Assembly: GCA_002730675.1 (NCBI GenBank)
Contig: PCAV01000020.1
Location: 1 to 9,637 of the forward strand
Source of the DNA: Rhodospirillaceae bacterium
GTDB lineage: Bacteria; Pseudomonadota; Alphaproteobacteria; Thalassobaculales; Thalassobaculaceae
DNA length: 9,637 nt
Direction of reading: 5' to 3'
Under the pieces are notes generated by a model. It saw only the letters and a program-made list of their open reading frames with translations, was not told the origin of the DNA and did not search any database. The translations under genes and the position numbers were made by a program. This document shows, in pieces, positions 7,358 through 9,637 of the stretch (its first letter is position 1; each line of letters opens with the position of its first letter).

Positions 7358-7693
7358 TCATAAGACTTTTCTACTATTTTGAACTTGCCTGTAACGTTTT
7401 ACAGCTTTGTTGACGAACTGTTTATCTCCGTTTGTTGAATCGGGGTTAACCGCTGCTAGGCTTTTGATGATTTCATCAAGAGTTTGGAGCATTGGCTGCA
7501 ACCTCTGCGCTATCTTACGCGAACTGGTTGTGGGCATGTGCGGTAATTGACTGCAAATCTCATCAACTATTGATAGTAAATCTGAGGGGAGCTTAGAGGT
7601 GGGGTCTCTTTCTAAATCCAACTTAAATTGGAAAAGGGCTTGCTCAGTTTTTTGCAGCCTATCATTCATAAGTTCAAGTAATTCCTTACTCAT
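7358..7693 (-). CDS. Small helical protein of unknown function in the flhX-fliO operon
   Basis: I do not recognise this protein. From the ATG at 7693 it has 111 residues, no signal peptide and no membrane segment. The N-terminal third is amphipathic helix (SKELLELMNDRLQKTEQALF), the middle has SDLLSIVDEICSQLPHMPTT and a second helix (RLQPMLQTLDEIIKSLAAV), and the tail is basic (KAVKRYRQVQNSRKVL). The start overlaps the flhX stop by 8 bases (ATGAGTAA), indicating translational coupling. An in-frame ATG pair 18-21 bases further upstream is possible but would deepen the overlap. Being cytoplasmic, helical and placed between two export-apparatus genes, it could be a chaperone or an export accessory in the manner of FliJ or FlgN, but no motif shows this. 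The tight packing in a coherent operon argues that it is a real gene. Confidence 0.7.
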   Translation of the reverse strand: MSKELLELMNDRLQKTEQALFQFKLDLERDPTSKLPSDLLSIVDEICSQLPHMPTTSSRKIAQRLQPMLQTLDEIIKSLAAVNPDSTNGDKQFVNKAVKRYRQVQNSRKVL

Positions 7694-7979
7694 TGAACGA
7701 ATCGGCTTCATCATTAACTGTTTGATTTTCTGCTTCCTTGTATACATAGGATAGTATCTCAGAAACAGCTGCTAGTGCCTCTATCGGGATTTCGCAGTCA
7801 ACCTCTACGGCAGAGAGAATCTCGACTAGGTCTGGATCCGTCCTCACTTTGACGTCGTTGTCAAAAGCTAGACGAAGGATTTTTTCCGCTACTACTCCAA
7901 AACCTTTCGCAAGTACTTTTGGATTGCCTTTGTTTGGGACGGTATTTTTTATAGCAAAAGCTGCTTGTCGATGGGTCAT
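7686..7979 (-). CDS. flhX: FlhX/FhlB, stand-alone FlhB cytoplasmic C-terminal domain protein
   Basis: This is a 97-aa protein that aligns by eye with the part of FlhB downstream of its N|PTH autocleavage site. It opens MTHRQAAFAIKNTV, matching FlhB PTHYAVALKYD. It continues NPKVLAKGFGVVAEKILRLA (like APKVVAKG), then TDPDLVEILSAVEVDCEIPI and LAAVSEILSYVYKE, the usual end of the domain. The membrane half of FlhB is absent. In Helicobacter and many alphaproteobacteria such proteins (FlhX, FhlB) can supply the FlhB C-terminal subdomain and influence substrate switching of flagellar export. The frame stays open upstream to 8201, but that extension overlaps flgB on the opposite strand and shows no family similarity, so the ATG at 7979 is preferred. 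It is the first gene of the leftward operon. Confidence 0.85.
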   Translation of the reverse strand: MTHRQAAFAIKNTVPNKGNPKVLAKGFGVVAEKILRLAFDNDVKVRTDPDLVEILSAVEVDCEIPIEALAAVSEILSYVYKEAENQTVNDEADSFNE

Positions 7980-8127
7980 GAGTAAAAATTTACAGTTCCA
8001 AACAAAATTTAGCCAGTTTTTATTTAATCTTTTCCTTAGAGCGGAAATGAGTATTAAAAGTTTTTGTAAATGTTGGTATGGATTTTGCTTGTCGGTAACT
8101 AGATTATAAATAAAGCTAGGACTTATT
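7980..8127. promoter_or_regulatory. Divergent regulatory region between flhX and flgB
   Basis: This 148-bp AT-rich region must hold the promoters for both the leftward flhX-fliO-fliP operon and the rightward flgB operon. Toward flgB it has a clear sigma-54 element (listed separately). Upstream of that lies a small dyad, TTTCC-N7-GGAAA at 8031-8047, centred about 60 bases before the predicted start of transcription, a possible activator site. Next to the flhX ATG is another dyad, GTAAA-AA-TTTAC at 7982-7993. For the leftward direction only a mis-spaced sigma-54-like sequence is seen, so that promoter remains unassigned. Confidence 0.6.
8074..8089 (+). promoter_or_regulatory. Sigma-54 (RpoN) -24/-12 promoter of flgB operon
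   Basis: The sequence TGGTATGGATTTTGCT fits the sigma-54 consensus TGGCACG-N4-TTGCW: it has the invariant GG (8075-8076) and GC (8087-8088) with exactly ten bases between, and TTGC with the right four-base spacer. Only pyrimidine or purine transitions (C to T, C to T) separate the -24 half from consensus. Transcription would start near 8100, giving a leader of about 28 bases to the flgB ATG. Flagellar rod and basal body genes in Caulobacter and relatives use sigma-54 with the activator FlbD. That regulator is not in this window. Confidence 0.7.
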
Positions 8128-8535
8128 ATGGATCTTAATAAATTAGATATTTTTAGGCTGACTAATAATAAAATGGGATGGTTAAGCGAACGGCAAACCA
8201 TTTTAGCTCAAAATATCGCTAATGCGGATACTCCAGGGTATAGGTCAAAAGACCTTAAGTTGCCCGATTTTTCAAGTATGTTAAACACAGGAAGAGATAT
8301 ACCCGTAACAAAGACATCAAAAGGTCATTTGATGGGCACTATTAACCGCGCTGACTTTAGGACAGTTCAAGAAAAAAGCAGAGATATATATGAAATGAAC
8401 CCAAACGAAAATGGGGTAATTATGGAAGAGCAATTAATAAAAGTAAATGATTCGAACATGAATTATAAGTTGGTCGCAAACATTTATAAGAAAAATTTAT
8501 CAATGTTTAAAATCGCGCTTGGGGTTAACCGTTAG
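8128..8535 (+). CDS. flgB: FlgB, flagellar proximal rod protein
   Basis: This is a 135-aa rod protein of normal length. The N-terminal helix and rod signature read SERQTILAQNIANADTPGYR (26-45), followed by SKDLKLPDFSSML. The C-terminal helix, with VNDSNMNYKLVANIYKKNLS then MFKIALGV, matches the family end. FlgB is one of the proximal rod subunits exported by the type III apparatus and assembles with FlgC and FlgF next to FliE. There is no signal peptide, as expected for type III export. The ATG is preceded by TAGGA six bases upstream and lies about 28 bases downstream of the predicted sigma-54 start, so it is the first gene of the operon. flgC follows after 24 bases. Confidence 0.96.
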   Translation: MDLNKLDIFRLTNNKMGWLSERQTILAQNIANADTPGYRSKDLKLPDFSSMLNTGRDIPVTKTSKGHLMGTINRADFRTVQEKSRDIYEMNPNENGVIMEEQLIKVNDSNMNYKLVANIYKKNLSMFKIALGVNR

Positions 8536-8559
8536 GTTTTATTGGAAGGAGATTGAAGC

Positions 8560-8976
8560 TTGGCCGTAGATTTAAATAATGCACTAAAAATATCAGCAAG
8601 TGGCATGAAGGCGCAGGGAACAAGGCTTCGGGTCATTTCGGAAAATATTGCTAACCAGGATTCTGTTGGTCGAAGTCAAGGTGCGGACCCATATCGCCGA
8701 AAAACTATTGTTTTTAAAGACGTTTTGGACCGCAAACTGGGCGTTGATATGGTCCATGTTTCTAAAATTGGGCGGGATAGCTCTGATTTTATAGTCGCCT
8801 ATGAGCCTTATCATCCTCTGGCAGATGATAAGGGATATATTAGAAGGCCTAACGTTAATGGCTTGATTGAAATGATGGACATGAAGGAGGCGCAGAGGTC
8901 TTATGAAGCAAACTTAAGCGTTCTTGAAGCCTCTAAAGCCATGATACAGCGTACAATAGAATTATTGAGGAGTTAA
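8560..8976 (+). CDS. flgC: FlgC, flagellar proximal rod protein (TTG start)
   Basis: This is a 138-aa protein with the FlgC N-terminal signature ISASGMKAQGTRLRVISENI, then ANQDSV, and the middle DPYRRKTIVFKDVL. The C-terminal region has YEPYHPLADDKGYIRRPNV with NGLIEMMDMKEAQRSYEANL, and a terminal helix ending MIQRTIELLRS. It is a proximal rod subunit exported by the type III pathway. The start codon is TTG at 8560. It is supported by a strong Shine-Dalgarno AAGGAG at 8546-8551, eight bases upstream, and by the family-typical N-terminal spacing; no ATG lies in frame before the signature. The strong ribosome site is unusual here, since most other genes in the window have weak ones. Confidence 0.95.
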   Translation: MAVDLNNALKISASGMKAQGTRLRVISENIANQDSVGRSQGADPYRRKTIVFKDVLDRKLGVDMVHVSKIGRDSSDFIVAYEPYHPLADDKGYIRRPNVNGLIEMMDMKEAQRSYEANLSVLEASKAMIQRTIELLRS

Positions 8977-9040
8977 TTCTTCAGATAGCCATAAGTTCTT
9001 AGATACGTTATGATGTCGCAAAAGATTGGTGGGGTAGTAA

Positions 9041-9340
9041 ATGGTAGATAAAATTGCGGGGAGTATGCCTAACATATCGAACTTGGGCGGAACTGCTCAG
9101 AAAGCAGAGAACGTAGGAGGCGGCCAAGATTTTTCTTCCTTTATGAGGGACGCTGCAGAAAATAGCATAGAAACGCTAAAATCTGGCGAAGCCATGAGTA
9201 TGAAAGGTATAACAGGGAACGCCGACCTTAACGATGTTGTGTCCGCCATTAACAGCGCAGAATCAACCCTCCAATTGGTAACAACAATAAGAGAAAAAAT
9301 GATCCAGGCATATCAGGAAGTAATGAGGATGCCAATTTAA
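9041..9340 (+). CDS. fliE: FliE, MS ring-rod junction protein
   Basis: This is a 99-aa protein of usual length. The N-terminus is variable and Gly/Asn rich, followed by DFSSFMRDAAENSIETLKSG (30-49). The diagnostic C-terminal half comes next, with DLNDVVSAINSAESTLQLV and TTIREKMIQAYQEVMRMPI, which is the standard FliE ending. FliE joins the rod (FlgB side) to the MS ring and export gate and is itself an export substrate. The ATG at 9041 follows a purine-rich GGTGGGG, six bases upstream. It lies 64 bases after flgC and 57 before fliQ in the same direction, consistent with one operon. Confidence 0.96.
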   Translation: MVDKIAGSMPNISNLGGTAQKAENVGGGQDFSSFMRDAAENSIETLKSGEAMSMKGITGNADLNDVVSAINSAESTLQLVTTIREKMIQAYQEVMRMPI

Positions 9341-9397
9341 GCCATTAAAATGCTTTGAGAACCGGACCTATAAAAAGATAAAGAAAAGTCATTTTTC

Positions 9398-9637
9398 ATG
9401 AACGAACTTGAAGCTATTGAAATCGGAAGGCAAGCGATAACGGTGGTGCTTACCATGGCTGTACCGGTAATGGGCATTGCGTTGCTAGTAGGTCTGATCA
9501 TCGCTTTATTTCAAGCTCTGACGCAATTGCAGGAAATGACCCTTGTTTTTGTTCCAAAAATCATAGTCGTATTCGCAGCATTAGCATTTTTGCTGCCGTT
9601 TATGTTGACCACAATTTCTGAATTTATGATTGGTTTA
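9398..9637 (+). CDS. fliQ: FliQ, flagellar type III export gate protein (cut by window end)
   Basis: The frame opens with ATG at 9398 and runs open to the end of the window, giving 80 residues; FliQ is normally about 87-90, so only the last few are missing. It starts MNELEAIEIGRQAITVVLTM. There are two membrane helices (about 17-40 and 52-73). Between them is the family hallmark LFQALTQLQEMTLVFVPKI (37-55), followed by FLLPFMLTTISEFMIGL. FliQ packs around FliP and FliR in the export gate. The Shine-Dalgarno is weak (AAAGAAAAG about ten bases upstream). fliR and flhB would be expected next in alphaproteobacterial order but lie outside the window. Confidence 0.95.
   Translation, partial: MNELEAIEIGRQAITVVLTMAVPVMGIALLVGLIIALFQALTQLQEMTLVFVPKIIVVFAALAFLLPFMLTTISEFMIGL

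Noticed and set aside
7995..8025. Sigma-54-like sequence on the - strand toward flhX (TGGCTAAATTTTGTTT)
   Set aside because: The spacing is GG-N9-GT rather than GG-N10-GC and the -24 half departs from consensus; not strong enough to call.
8085..8110. Sigma-70-type promoter (TTGCTT ... TATAAA) before flgB
   Set aside because: The spacer is only 14 bases and the -35 is poor; the sigma-54 element in the same place explains the region better.
7980..8201. Upstream extension of flhX into a 171-aa product
   Set aside because: The added 74 residues overlap the divergent promoter and the start of flgB on the other strand and have no similarity to FlhB; the family match begins at the ATG at 7979.

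Overview
This window is a piece of a flagellar gene cluster, almost certainly from an alphaproteobacterium. The taxonomic reading rests on three things: a DUF6468-like tail directly before a MotE-like gene, a stand-alone FlhB C-terminal protein (FlhX/FhlB) beside fliO-fliP, and the order flgB-flgC-fliE-fliQ. The DNA is AT-rich (about 40% GC by eye). That would suit a streamlined or marine lineage near Rhodospirillales or SAR116, but the lineage is a guess.

Left arm, + strand (3-6150): the 3' end of a DUF6468-like gene, then a MotE-like membrane protein with coiled coil and MgtE_N-like domain. After a 123-bp spacer come three translationally overlapping genes. The first is a divergent MotB-like protein that lacks the channel aspartate. 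The second is a canonical-looking MotB with that aspartate and an OmpA-like peptidoglycan-binding domain. The third is a very large exported protein of 1171 aa with AMIN-like beta domains and a C-terminal TPR superhelix. Together they look like a stator assembly and anchoring module, though no MotA is present in the window.

Middle, - strand (7979 down to 6179): flhX, an unrecognised small helical gene, fliO and fliP, in that transcription order. These belong to the export apparatus or accompany it. The fliP end converges on the end of the TPR gene with only 28 bp between the stop codons.

Right arm, + strand (8128-9637): flgB, flgC, fliE and fliQ (cut by the window end), encoding proximal rod, MS-ring/rod junction and export gate. 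A 148-bp divergent intergenic region separates this arm from flhX. It carries a good sigma-54 -24/-12 element directed at flgB, so the rod/export operon is probably sigma-54 dependent, as in Caulobacter-type flagellar hierarchies.

The part most worth following is the stator module: MotE-like protein, a pair of MotB paralogues of which one lacks the ion-carrying residue, and a giant periplasmic AMIN-TPR protein. It resembles in outline the rhizobial MotE/MotC and the epsilonproteobacterial Pfl-type stator accessories. A second point of interest is an FlhX that begins exactly where FlhB would be cut by self-cleavage. No RNA genes, CRISPR arrays, insertion sequences or other mobile elements were seen.
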